DNA of 64,000 nt. Origin: Planococcus maritimus (GTDB taxonomy: Bacteria; Bacillota; Bacilli; Bacillales_A; Planococcaceae). Positions 24,681 through 32,799 of the stretch are shown here, one piece after another. The notes under the pieces are model-generated. The model saw nothing but the letters and a program-made list of their open reading frames with translations, had not been told where the DNA came from and made no database searches. Where the stretch lies: positions 468,001 to 532,000 of the forward strand of contig NZ_CP016538.2 of the NCBI RefSeq assembly GCF_001687625.2, given 5' to 3'. The translations under genes and the position numbers were made by a program. Position 1 is the stretch's first letter, and every line of letters begins with the position of its first letter.

Positions 24681-25574
24681 ATGAAAAAAGCGATGTTCAT
24701 ATGGAATCCTTCTTCAGGGAAGGAAAAAGCGGCGGATTATAAAGATTTTGCCGAGAAAACCTTAATTGAAATGGGCTACGAAGCCGATACCCGTGAAACG
24801 ACAGGGCCAGGAGATGCCACGCATTTTGCTGAGGAAGCTTGTGAAAACAGCTATGATCTTGTCGTGGCGATGGGTGGCGACGGAACGATCAACGAAGCGG
24901 TTTCTGGCTTGGCGGAAAAACAACACGAACCGCTCTTTGGATTGGTGCCGCTCGGTACAGTGAACGACTTTGCGCGTGCGCTCGGTATTTCATTGGACCC
25001 AGAGGAAGCGATTGAAGGCTTGAAAACGGGACGTGAAAAACGCGTAGACATCGGAAAAGTCGGAGATCAATACTTCATGAATATCCTGGCGATCGGTGAG
25101 ATTGCTGAGTCGACCTACGAAGTGGATGCGGAGCAAAAGACCAAGCTCGGCGCGTTCGCTTATTTTGTTGAAGGCGTTAAGGCAGTCGCTTCTGATGAAG
25201 TCACTACATTTGTCATTGAACATGACCATGGAACATGGGAAGGGGAAGCCAAACTCGTTCTGGTAGCCTTGACCAATTCTGTGGGGGGCTTTGAGAAGTT
25301 GGCACCAGAGGCCTTAACAGACGACGGGCTGCTTCATTTATACATTGTGGAAAATGCCGCGCTTCCGGCATTTGCTCGTATGGCGACTGCCTTGGTCCGT
25401 GGCAAATTCGAAAAAGACCCAGCAGTGCAAGCCATTCATACGACGCGCGTCTCGATTCGTACGAGTGAGCCGCTGTCGTGCAATATCGACGGCGACGAAG
25501 GAAGCACCACGCCTTTTAATATTGAAATTATGCCGAGCCATATTCGAGCGGTTGTTCCAGGTGAAACCGATTAA
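24681..25574 (+). CDS. dagK: Diacylglycerol kinase (YegS/BmrU lipid kinase family)
   Basis: The 297-aa protein has the DAGK catalytic domain with VVAMGGDGTINEAVSGL (about 70-86) and PLGTVNDFARALGI (about 95-108). DagK phosphorylates diacylglycerol released by lipoteichoic acid synthesis, returning it to phospholipid. It is peripheral on the inner face of the membrane. The ATG follows GGAGGG. In other bacilli a second member (YtlR/BmrU) exists, so orthology to DgkB/DagK is probable rather than certain. Confidence 0.88.
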   Translation: MKKAMFIWNPSSGKEKAADYKDFAEKTLIEMGYEADTRETTGPGDATHFAEEACENSYDLVVAMGGDGTINEAVSGLAEKQHEPLFGLVPLGTVNDFARALGISLDPEEAIEGLKTGREKRVDIGKVGDQYFMNILAIGEIAESTYEVDAEQKTKLGAFAYFVEGVKAVASDEVTTFVIEHDHGTWEGEAKLVLVALTNSVGGFEKLAPEALTDDGLLHLYIVENAALPAFARMATALVRGKFEKDPAVQAIHTTRVSIRTSEPLSCNIDGDEGSTTPFNIEIMPSHIRAVVPGETD

Positions 25575-25884
25575 TAGCTGAGCTACGTGGCGATATCACT
25601 TGTCGGGTATACGGCAGGCTTGTATAGGACACGTGTTCCAGATAGCCTGTTTTGATTTTTTTGTAAAAACATTGGAAATTGGAACTTTTTCATCGCTGAA
25701 ACGTACAGATAAGTGTATAATTGGTTTTAACTGTTACTGATGTCATATGTTTGTAAAAAAAATTAGCTCAATTTACTTAAAAACTTGTAAATTTATCTGT
25801 AAAACGCTATTATTATTATTTATTCAAGCAGTTTATTAGAAGAAGCAGTTCGTTAAATTTTTTGCATAGAAAGCCGGGGAGAAG
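25575..25884. other. 310-base gap between dagK and the AraC regulator
   Basis: The gap holds a weak CAGGCT...AGCCTG hairpin followed by a T-run (about 25614-25662), which may end dagK. It also holds AT-rich sequence with a TATAAT at about 25717 but no convincing -35. The last 120 bases are very AT-rich leader for the regulator gene. No ORF with a ribosome site is present. Confidence 0.5.
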
Positions 25885-26670
25885 ATGAATATACTCGAAA
25901 CACCATCCATTCAGGAAACCATTTCCAGAATCTTTATGAACGAAACTGAAAACGTCGCGCAGCTGGAGGGGCTGGAGCGGTTTTTTGAAGTGGAGACTCA
26001 ATTAATGCACGAAATCCATAACCTGGAGAAAGACCGTGCCAAAGAAACATTGCGTGAATTGATCGACATGCTCGCCCTTCATGCAGGTAAAGACATTATC
26101 CGCACCGTTCGCAATTACTACATCATTTTATCGTCTGTTATGGCACGCAAATTGTATGAGATGCGCGTCCCACCGAAAAAAGCGTTCGCGTTTAACGCAG
26201 CATGCGTTGAGTTGGTCGATAAGCATATGAACGATTCGGAATTCATGTACGTAGCCGATGAACTGATCGAGTTTTTCACGTCGATCATTTCGGAACGCAA
26301 ACAGCCATCATTTGGCCACCAAACCGTCAATAAAGTCGTCATTTTCATTAACGATGAAGTTGAACGTGATTTGTCGGTAGAGGAAATTGCCAAGCACTTC
26401 AATATTTCCACAAGCCACTTATCCCGCATTTTCCGCGAACATGCAGGAATCACCTTGGTCGAATACTTGAACGTGCGACGCGTCGAAGAATCACAATATT
26501 ATTTGCGCCATTCGAATAAAGGGATCTCTGAAATCTCTAAGCAGTTCCATTTCTGCAACCAGAGTTATTTCACACGGATTTTCAAAAAGTATACCTCGGT
26601 AACGCCAAAGCAATTCCGCGACAGCCAGCACATTCCTTATTTCCGTTATACCTTGCCAAATGCTAAATAA
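25885..26670 (+). CDS. AraC-family transcriptional regulator
   Basis: The 261-aa protein carries a C-terminal AraC DNA-binding domain with two HTH units (about 155-252: VEEIAKHFNISTSHLSRIFREHAG and ISEISKQFHFCNQSYFTRIFKKY). The N-terminal 150 residues are helical and of no family I can name; they lack the usual cupin pattern. The ATG follows GGGGAGAAG. It stands alone with its own terminator, so targets cannot be inferred from neighbours. Confidence 0.9.
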   Translation: MNILETPSIQETISRIFMNETENVAQLEGLERFFEVETQLMHEIHNLEKDRAKETLRELIDMLALHAGKDIIRTVRNYYIILSSVMARKLYEMRVPPKKAFAFNAACVELVDKHMNDSEFMYVADELIEFFTSIISERKQPSFGHQTVNKVVIFINDEVERDLSVEEIAKHFNISTSHLSRIFREHAGITLVEYLNVRRVEESQYYLRHSNKGISEISKQFHFCNQSYFTRIFKKYTSVTPKQFRDSQHIPYFRYTLPNAK

Positions 26671-26695
26671 AGGAGAAGTTATTCTCCTTTTTTTT
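26671..26695 (+). terminator. Terminator after AraC regulator
   Basis: GGAGAA-gtta-TTCTCC followed by T8, immediately after the stop codon. Confidence 0.85.
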
Positions 26696-26812
26696 ATGCC
26701 TAATTTTCGTCACAAGAAATGAAAAAAGCAGCCAGTCCATGGACAGTGCATTGAATTTTTGCGCTCATATCGTTATACTTCTTAGTAGTCCAAAAAGGTG
26801 AAGGTGACAAAC

Positions 26813-27610
26813 GTGAAAAAGAAACTTACATTACTGCTCATGCTTGCGGCAACGATTGCATTTTTAAGCGGCTGTTCGGCAGTTGAAAACAAAGAAGGAT
26901 TTTTCTACTCGATTTTTGTAGCACCATTTGATTTCTCGCTCGATTATTTAGGCAACCTCTTCGGAGGAAGCTACGGTATGGCGATTGTGGTCATCACGAT
27001 CATCATCCGCCTCGTCTTGATGCCGTTTATGCTGCGCACGTACAAGCGCCAGCAAGGAATGAAAGTCAAGATGGATAAAATGCGCCCGGAAATGGAAGAC
27101 ATCCAGAAGCGCTTGAAGGAAACGAAGGAAAAAGAAGAGCAAATGAAACTCCAGCAGGAAATGATGGGGCTCTACAAGAAGCATGACGTCAATCCGCTCA
27201 ATATGGGCTGTTTACCGGTCGTCATTCAAATGCCGATCATCATGGGCTTGTACTTTGCGATTCTCTATTCGCCAGATGTGCGTTCTCACGAATTCCTCTG
27301 GTTCAACCTCGGTTCACCCGATATCGCCATGACCTTGATCGCAGGGGCTGTATACTTCTTCCAAGCCAGAGTGTCGCTATGGACCATGCCGGAACAGCAG
27401 CAAAAGCAGATGAAATTTTTCATCTACCTGTCTCCAATCATGATTATGTTCATCTCGTTCACATCGATGGCGGCATTGCCTGTTTACTGGGCGGTTGGCG
27501 GGATCTTGTTGATCATCCAAACGTTCATTGGCCGGAAATTCTACTCGGCGCACCCAGAAAAAGCATTGGAATCGGTTGAAGAAACTGAAACAATCGAAGA
27601 GAAAAAATAA
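26813..27610 (+). CDS. yidC: Membrane protein insertase YidC (SpoIIIJ/YqjG type)
   Basis: The 265-aa lipoprotein-type insertase has signal peptide and lipobox LSGC (Cys about residue 21), five membrane segments, and the family region GYMAIVVITIIIRLVLMPF-like (here GMAIVVITIIIRLVLMPFMLR) followed by a charged helical hairpin and NPLNMGCLPVVIQMPIIMGLYFAI. It inserts proteins into the cytoplasmic membrane alone or with Sec. GTG 26813 after AAGGTGAAGG fits the lipobox best; GTG 26798 would add five residues. It lacks rnpA or jag neighbours, so it is likely the second, YqjG-like copy. Confidence 0.95.
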   Translation: MKKKLTLLLMLAATIAFLSGCSAVENKEGFFYSIFVAPFDFSLDYLGNLFGGSYGMAIVVITIIIRLVLMPFMLRTYKRQQGMKVKMDKMRPEMEDIQKRLKETKEKEEQMKLQQEMMGLYKKHDVNPLNMGCLPVVIQMPIIMGLYFAILYSPDVRSHEFLWFNLGSPDIAMTLIAGAVYFFQARVSLWTMPEQQQKQMKFFIYLSPIMIMFISFTSMAALPVYWAVGGILLIIQTFIGRKFYSAHPEKALESVEETETIEEKK

Positions 27611-27617
27611 TCAAAGA

Positions 27618-27644
27618 AGCCGGCGCAATTGCCGGCTTTTTTTT
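27618..27644 (+). terminator. Terminator after yidC
   Basis: AGCCGGC-gcaatt-GCCGGCT followed by T7. Confidence 0.88.
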
Positions 27645-27659
27645 CAGGAGAGATCAGTG

Positions 27660-27905
27660 ATGAACCCAAAAATTTTGCAAGGTATCTTGATTTTGTTGCT
27701 CAGCATACTGGCGATCGTCTTCTTGTTCATGGGCAGCATGGAAATCGCGGTCTTGTTCATGACACTGTTGTTCGTTTTGACGAACACGTTCCGCTATAAG
27801 CAAATGAAAGAAATGGGCATGGTCCGTGAGGCGAAATGGACGAAAGGGATGGCCATTCTCTTTGCTGTTTTGTTCGTTGTCGTTTCGATTGTGATCTTTA
27901 TCTAA
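27660..27905 (+). CDS. Small hypothetical membrane protein (81 aa)
   Basis: The protein has three hydrophobic segments: about 5-24 (LQGILILLLSILAIVFLFMG), a helix to about 40, and 62-81 (KGMAILFAVLFVVVSIVIFI). There is a basic loop between (FRYKQMKEMGMVREAKW). ATG 27660 follows CAGGAGAGATC; the frame extends upstream through the yidC terminator without a better start. The family is not recognised. It follows yidC but is separated by a terminator. Confidence 0.75.
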   Translation: MNPKILQGILILLLSILAIVFLFMGSMEIAVLFMTLLFVLTNTFRYKQMKEMGMVREAKWTKGMAILFAVLFVVVSIVIFI

Positions 27906-27940
27906 AAAAACAGCACAGGCTAATTAGCCTGTGCTGTTTC
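27904..27940. terminator. Bidirectional terminator
   Basis: AACAGCACAGGCTAATTAGCCTGTGCTGTT is a long perfect palindrome with A7 on the left. It serves the 81-aa gene and the minus-strand 37-aa gene, whose stop codon lies in its loop. Confidence 0.9.
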
Positions 27941-28033
27941 TGTATAATGGTGTTTATCTTTTTTGCGTTCTTCCAATAGAAAATCTAACTGACTCATGAG
28001 GGTCAGCAAGTCATGCTTTGAGATGTCTTTCAC
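27920..28033 (-). CDS. Small hypothetical protein, 37 aa
   Basis: GTG-started ORF reading MKDISKHDLLTLMSQLDF then a charged helix (LLEERKKDKHHY). Support: GGGAGCTGGGA before the start, a promoter TTCACT-N16-TATAAC at 28081-28054 on the same strand, and its stop placed inside an intrinsic terminator. It is predicted to be a single amphipathic helix, soluble. The size and SQLD word recall Spo0E-like phosphatases, but the match is too weak to claim. Confidence 0.55.
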   Translation of the reverse strand: MKDISKHDLLTLMSQLDFLLEERKKDKHHYTETAQAN

Positions 28034-28053
28034 TAGTCCCAGCTCCCTTAACA

Positions 28054-28081
28054 GTTATACCAAATGATTCGAAGCAGTGAA
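28054..28081 (-). promoter_or_regulatory. Promoter of the 37-aa gene
   Basis: TTCACT (28081-28076), 16 bases, TATAAC (28059-28054) on the minus strand, giving a very short leader before GTG 28033. Confidence 0.5.
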
Positions 28082-28118
28082 CGCCGTTAAGGGGGTCGGG
28101 GTATGATTTTTAATTATT

Positions 28119-29270
28119 TTAATAAGCAAGGCGTTTACGCGTTAACAATACGAGCACGACGGCCGGGAAAGATGATGCGGCCATCCCGAGAAACGAATAG
28201 CCCGGCGAGATCTCGTATAGATAGCCGCCGGCAAACGTCAGCAATGCGACACTTAAGCTCATGCCAAGGGCGGCATACATGCCTTGTGCCGATGGGATAT
28301 TGACCGGATCGAGCTTTTGGAAGATATAGCGAATAAAGGCGAAATGAGCAACACCGAAAGACACGGCGTGAAGGGTCTGTGTCAAAATGAACACCCAAAC
28401 CGACGGAAATAGGAAAATCAAAATCCAGCGCAAGGTCGAACCAATGCCTGCGAGCAAGAACATGGAAGATACGGACCATTTCTCGAATAGCGTATCAGCC
28501 TTGACGAAAAAAACAATTTCGAAAATCACCGCTACATTCAAAATTAAGCCGATGTAAAAACTGTTGACGCCGATATCCTGCAGATAGATAAAGCCGTAAT
28601 TATAATACGACGCATGTGCTCCCTGCAGCAGGATGGATACGAGGAGTATCGTTAAAAACCCTTTGGATTTCAGCAGTTCTGCCGTAGCACTTGGCCCTTT
28701 CTTTGTTCTCGGTGCGGGCTTTGACTGCAGCGGGACCGGAGACACGAGCGATTGAGTAATCGCCATCAACAGCAAGCCCAGTAACATGATCCATAAAATC
28801 GCCTGTTCCTGCCACACCGCGGTAGCAGCTCCGACAATTAATAAGGCGATCGTGTAGCCAAGCGAACCATACGAACGGCTTTTGCCGTAATGAATGCGAT
28901 CGGTCTGCATCAAGACGGTTGCGCCACTTTCCATCGCCGGCAGCAGGTTCGGGTAGATAAAGCTGAAGGCGAAGGTGATGATGAACAAAAGCGTATAAGA
29001 ATTCGCTGGGATGTAGAATGCCATGACGACAAACGAAGCGATGGCGAGAAGTTGCATCAAACGGCCGAGCGAGAACAGCCGCGTCAGGAGCGGGAAGAAG
29101 AACAATGTCGACAGCGAGCGCGCGACCATGCCGGTTCCCATGATGACGCTGGCAGCTGAAACGCTCAGCTCTTTTTCATTGGTCAACCAGCCAGTCCAAT
29201 AAGGCAAAAAGACGCCCCATGTAAAGAAAAACGCAAAAAAATTCAGTGAAAGCCATTTTTGATTGTGCAT
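28119..29270 (-). CDS. MFS transporter, PPP/HcaT-like
   Basis: The 383-aa protein has 12 membrane helices of the MFS_1_like type (start MHNQKWLSLNFFAFFFTWGVFLPYW; motif YGKSRSYGSLGYTIAL near 130-145). It resembles the 3-phenylpropionate-permease branch and Bacillus relatives annotated as PPP-family. The substrate is unknown. The frame is open upstream to 29405, but ATG 29270 has GTGGAGATT before it and begins the conserved helix. It is divergent from the VanY-like gene. Confidence 0.85.
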   Translation of the reverse strand: MHNQKWLSLNFFAFFFTWGVFLPYWTGWLTNEKELSVSAASVIMGTGMVARSLSTLFFFPLLTRLFSLGRLMQLLAIASFVVMAFYIPANSYTLLFIITFAFSFIYPNLLPAMESGATVLMQTDRIHYGKSRSYGSLGYTIALLIVGAATAVWQEQAILWIMLLGLLLMAITQSLVSPVPLQSKPAPRTKKGPSATAELLKSKGFLTILLVSILLQGAHASYYNYGFIYLQDIGVNSFYIGLILNVAVIFEIVFFVKADTLFEKWSVSSMFLLAGIGSTLRWILIFLFPSVWVFILTQTLHAVSFGVAHFAFIRYIFQKLDPVNIPSAQGMYAALGMSLSVALLTFAGGYLYEISPGYSFLGMAASSFPAVVLVLLTRKRLAY

Positions 29271-29394
29271 AAGTAAATCTCCACTCTTTTCCAGAAGTCT
29301 GATTAAAGTATACCGAAATATTTTCGCCCCAGGGGAATTTCCGGTAAGAAAATGATAGAATGGAAAAGGAATTGACAGGAAAGTTGGCCAGCCC

Positions 29395-30258
29395 ATGAAA
29401 CCCACAAAAAAGAAAACCGAATTCGATAAGAAATTTTATATAAAATGGATGGTGATCGCAATGACAGCAATCTGGGCAGCTATTGCCGCAGTGTGGCTTT
29501 CGATGCACAATTGGGATGCAGAAGAAAGCATGCAAGCATTGGCGCGAGCCTTTACCGAACAACCGGCAGAAACCGAGCAAGAAGCCCCGGCAGAGGAGGA
29601 AGCGCCAGTGAAAGACGAACAACCGGCAACAGAAGAAACCGAACAGCCTGAGACACAACCCGAAGAGCCGAAAGAAGAGGCTCCTGCAGCGACACCGAAG
29701 GACGCTACCGTTTATCCGGAGATCGATCAATTGCCAGCAGAACCAACGATCGTCAAAGGCATCTTGCTAGCGAATAAACAGCACCCGCTTCCGGAAACCT
29801 ATGCTCCAGGCGAAAACGCGGAGGCCCGCGCAGCATTTGACTCCATGGCACAAGCCGCTGCAAAAGACGGCTTGCAATTGACCGCCTTCAGTACGTACCG
29901 CGCCTTCGATCGTCAGAAACAATTGTACGATGGCTATGTCGCAAAAGACGGCCAGGCAGCAGCCGACCGTTATAGCGCGCGCCCTGGGTTTTCTGAACAC
30001 CAGACAGGCCTCGCCTTTGATATTGGCGAAGCTGGCCAGGAACAGCACTGGGCTTCTGCGTCGTTCGGGGGCACAGCAGGCGGCAAATGGGTAAAAGAAA
30101 ATGCCCATAATTATGGCTTTATCCTGCGCTATCCAGAAGGAAAAGAGCAGATCACCGGATATATGCACGAATCGTGGCATTTCCGCTATGTCGGAAAAGA
30201 AGCGGCGACAGCGATCTACCAGCAGAACATTACCCTGGAAGAATATTTAGGAATTTAA
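29395..30258 (+). CDS. D-Ala-D-Ala carboxypeptidase, VanY/M15B family
   Basis: The 287-aa protein has one N-terminal membrane anchor (about 18-38), a Pro/Glu-rich linker (about 50-100, many Glu-Glu and Pro repeats), and an M15B peptidase domain with zinc ligands in SEHQTGLAFDI and ESWHFRYV. It trims the terminal D-Ala from stem peptides outside the membrane, as Bacillus YodJ does. The ATG has only a weak SD. The acidic linker presumably spans part of the wall. Confidence 0.92.
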   Translation: MKPTKKKTEFDKKFYIKWMVIAMTAIWAAIAAVWLSMHNWDAEESMQALARAFTEQPAETEQEAPAEEEAPVKDEQPATEETEQPETQPEEPKEEAPAATPKDATVYPEIDQLPAEPTIVKGILLANKQHPLPETYAPGENAEARAAFDSMAQAAAKDGLQLTAFSTYRAFDRQKQLYDGYVAKDGQAAADRYSARPGFSEHQTGLAFDIGEAGQEQHWASASFGGTAGGKWVKENAHNYGFILRYPEGKEQITGYMHESWHFRYVGKEAATAIYQQNITLEEYLGI

Positions 30259-30273
30259 GTAACGAATCAATAG

Positions 30274-30314
30274 AACCGGCCGTTTTCCTGAAAAGGGGAG
30301 CGGCCGGTTTTTTG
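30274..30314 (+). terminator. Terminator after VanY-like gene
   Basis: ACCGGCCG and CGGCCGGT arms separated by 18 bases that hold a small inner stem, followed by T6. Confidence 0.82.
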
Positions 30315-30325
30315 TTGGATATTAT

Positions 30326-30825
30326 TTGTGAGGAAGTGTCACTGTTAGCTGTTTTCATCCGCAGGTGTCGACGCTTAGCTGGACTTGATAGTGAGAAGAA
30401 TCGGCCGTTGATTCTTTTGTCTGGTAGTACCCGCCTCCCGCTTGGGGCAGGCCTTTCGCCATAAGTCAAGAAGGGCACTTGTCTTAAGGCGTCGGCTCGC
30501 TCGTATGCGCGGTTCGGCTGTTAGGTTTCATTAGAGGTGGTGTGCGAAGATGATTCACATTTTATTGGTTTCATCCGCTAGTGTCGACGCTTAGCTGGGC
30601 TTGATAGTGAGAAGAATCGGCCGTTGATTCTTTTGTCTGGTAGTACCCGCCTCCCGCTTGGGGCAGGCCATTCGCCATAAGCCAAGAAGAGCACTTGTCT
30701 TATGGCTTCGGCTCGCCCGTGTGCGCGGTTCGGCTTTAAGATTTCATTGTATGTTAGGTGCGAGAAAGTGTCGCTGTTGATTGGAAGCATTCGCTGGTGG
30801 AGACGCTTAGCTAGTCTTGATAGTT
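30326..30825. repeat. Tandem array, 216-bp period, about 2.3 units
   Basis: Unit 1 begins near 30326, unit 2 near 30542, and a partial unit 3 occupies about 30758-30825. The 180-bp cores 30353-30532 and 30569-30748 align without gaps at an offset of exactly 216 and differ at only a small minority of positions. Unit 3 keeps the same register (CATCCGC at 30572, CATTCGC at 30788). Each full unit holds hairpins, notably GCCATAAG...CTTATGGC enclosing CAAG...CTTG, and GCCTCCC-gctt-GGGGCAGGC. ORFs across it are short and lack ribosome sites, so it is read as non-coding. Confidence 0.85.
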
Positions 30826-30933
30826 ATAAAATTACTATGGGCATTCAATTTGGACTTACGAAGCTGATCCGAATTATTCAAACTAAGTTCAGTACCGAAA
30901 ATATTTCATTTCCTCTTTAAAACTAGAGATGAA

Positions 30934-31046
30934 GCGAAAAGGGGGCGACGCCTGAGGGACCGCGCGGGCTGGCGAGACAAATGTGTCGCGTCCTTTGCGG
31001 CACATTGGCTCAACACCCGCCCCTCGGCAAGCGTGCCCCTTGCAGC
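30934..31046. repeat. 113-bp imperfect palindrome
   Basis: Centred near 30993. The inner arms are GAGACAAATGTG and CACATTGGCTC around GCG-tccttt-GCG. The outer arms pair CGCGGG with CCCGC and CTGAGGG with CCTCGG. The outermost GC-rich arms pair with indels. GC content is far above the flanks. It looks like a repeated extragenic element able to fold into a long hairpin. The remaining gap (30826-30933, 31047-31122) is AT-rich with nothing recognisable. Confidence 0.75.
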
Positions 31047-31122
31047 GTAATCTCCACCTTCATACATTTCCACTATCTTTTTCTGATTCTAAAACTCCAT
31101 CACAACTACAACTCACAAAACG

Positions 31123-31153
31123 AAAAAAACGCCCCCATATGGAAAGGGCGTTC
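31123..31153 (-). terminator. Terminator after cls
   Basis: On the plus strand A7, AACGCCC, a short loop, then GGGCGTT; read on the minus strand it is a stem followed by T7, just past the cls stop. Confidence 0.85.
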
Positions 31154-31163
31154 ATTAGTTTGA

Positions 31164-32621
31164 TTACAGAATCGGCGCCAATAAGCGAGCGATGGATTCT
31201 TTGGACTTGATCATACGGGTTCTTGCCATATACATTTCATAAGTCAGCTCCGAAGACAATTCCGTATCCTGTCTGAACATATCCGCGAGTTCCATCGATA
31301 CTTTCTCGTCGTAAATAAAGGCATTCACTTCGAAATTCAGCTTAAAGCTGCGGACATCGATATTCGCTGTCCCGACCGTGGATGCTTCGTCATCAATGAC
31401 AATCATTTTCGTATGAAGGAAACCATTGTCGTAAATGAATACTCGCGCACCCGCCCGCAGCATCTGCCCGGCATAGGAATAGGTCGCCCAGTAGACGAAT
31501 GGATGGTCCGGCTTGTTCGGGATCATGATGCGGACATCGATGCCTGATAAAGCGGCGATGCGGAGGGCGTCATAGAAGCTTGCGTCCGGAATGAAATACG
31601 GCGTCTGAATGTAAATATATTCGCGCGCCAGGTGAATTAGCTTTAAATAGCCATCTTTAATTTGTTCCCATTCCTCGTCAGGTCCGCTAGAGACGATTTG
31701 CATCGAAGTCGATCCTGCTTCCGGTTGTGGCGGAAAATAGGCTTCGTCGTATTCGATGTCGTGCCGCGAGGATGCTTGGTTCCAGTCAAGGATAAACCGG
31801 GTCTGCAGCGGATACAGGGCATTGCCTTCTATGCGGAGATGAGTATCGCGCCAATAGCCAAAGCGGCGGTTGAGCCCAAGATACTCTTCTCCGACATTAA
31901 AGCCGCCGATATAGCCGACTTTACCATCGATGATGGCAATTTTTCGGTGATTGCGGTAGTTCAGCCGGGGATTGATGATCGGCATCATGGAGGGAAAGAA
32001 TGTTTCCACTTCGCCGCCCGCTGCGGAGAACTCCTTGAAATGGCGCTTGCTCAAACTGCGTGAACCCATATCATCATACAGCAAGCGCACTTTTACGCCT
32101 TGTTTCGCTTTGGCGAGCAAGGCGTCCATGATGCGATTGCCGAGCTGGTCCAACCGGAAAATATAGTATTGGATGTGGATATGGTCCTGTGCCTGTTCGA
32201 TATCACGAATGAGGGCATCGAATTTTTCGCGGCCGTCGTTGAAGATTTTCACTTGATTGTTTTGAGTTAACAAAGCGCCATTATTACGTAGGTGCAGGTA
32301 AATCAAATTGCTGTAATCTTTCGTGCTGACGTCTTGAAACGGAAAAGTCCCGTCGTGGATTTCGTTCATTTGGTGGGCAATCAGGCTTTCAATCCCGATC
32401 CGTTTCCGGCCTTCCTCCCATTTAAAAAGCTTTTTTTGACGCAGCTTGCGCCCCAGCAAGAGGTAGATAAAGAAGCCGGCAATCGGGATAAAGAACAGCA
32501 CCAATAACCATGCCCACGTAGAAGAAGCATCCCGGCGTTCCAAAAACACCAGTGCCGCTGCCAAGAAAATATTGAGGATGAAGATTGCAGCGGTCAATAC
32601 ACTGATAATGGTGACGGTCAT
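31164..32621 (-). CDS. cls: Cardiolipin synthase
   Basis: The 485-aa membrane phospholipase-D-family enzyme joins two phosphatidylglycerols to cardiolipin. It has two N-terminal membrane helices (about 3-25 and 33-55, with STWAWLLVLFFIPIAGFFIYLLLGR-like segment) and two HKD motifs: NHRKIAIIDG near residue 220 and HTKMIVIDDE near 397. ATG 32621 sits seven bases after AAAGGAG; ATG 32627 is too close. It is a single gene. The orthology is firm, although bacilli often carry two or three cls copies. Confidence 0.95.
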   Translation of the reverse strand: MTVTIISVLTAAIFILNIFLAAALVFLERRDASSTWAWLLVLFFIPIAGFFIYLLLGRKLRQKKLFKWEEGRKRIGIESLIAHQMNEIHDGTFPFQDVSTKDYSNLIYLHLRNNGALLTQNNQVKIFNDGREKFDALIRDIEQAQDHIHIQYYIFRLDQLGNRIMDALLAKAKQGVKVRLLYDDMGSRSLSKRHFKEFSAAGGEVETFFPSMMPIINPRLNYRNHRKIAIIDGKVGYIGGFNVGEEYLGLNRRFGYWRDTHLRIEGNALYPLQTRFILDWNQASSRHDIEYDEAYFPPQPEAGSTSMQIVSSGPDEEWEQIKDGYLKLIHLAREYIYIQTPYFIPDASFYDALRIAALSGIDVRIMIPNKPDHPFVYWATYSYAGQMLRAGARVFIYDNGFLHTKMIVIDDEASTVGTANIDVRSFKLNFEVNAFIYDEKVSMELADMFRQDTELSSELTYEMYMARTRMIKSKESIARLLAPIL

Positions 32622-32762
32622 GGCCATTCTCCTTTGGGGATAGTTGTTTATTGCTTCTAGTATAGACTAGTTGTGTAAGCGAAAGAAAGGAAGAGGTGGA
32701 TGGATACCATTTCCTTATCTTATTATTATTAGTAATTAAATTCCATATCATTTTAACACTAC

Positions 32763-32799
32763 AAAAAACTGCACTCTGCGGAATAGAGTGCAGTTTTAT
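32763..32799 (-). terminator. Terminator after squalene/phytoene-synthase-like gene
   Basis: ACTGCACTCT-gcggaat-AGAGTGCAGT, 10-bp perfect stem, followed on the minus strand by a T-run. Confidence 0.9.

Noticed and set aside
25590..25605. GGGTAT as a SigB -10 after dagK
   Set aside because: No GTTTAA-like -35 at 12-15 bases upstream.
27920..28033. Spo0E-like phosphatase identity for the 37-aa protein
   Set aside because: Only SQLD resembles the SQELD motif; the following Ile-x2-Tyr pattern is absent.
29176..29730. 184-codon minus-strand ORF across the VanY-like gene
   Set aside because: It is the antisense shadow of a gene with intact zinc motifs, and has a Cys/Arg/Phe-rich composition unlike a real protein.
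30152..30790. Short ORFs across the 216-bp array
   Set aside because: They have no ribosome sites and simply reproduce the repeat; the same frame is not kept between units.
30326..30825. CRISPR array
   Set aside because: The period is 216 bases with long repeats and no short repeat-spacer alternation; no cas genes are present.
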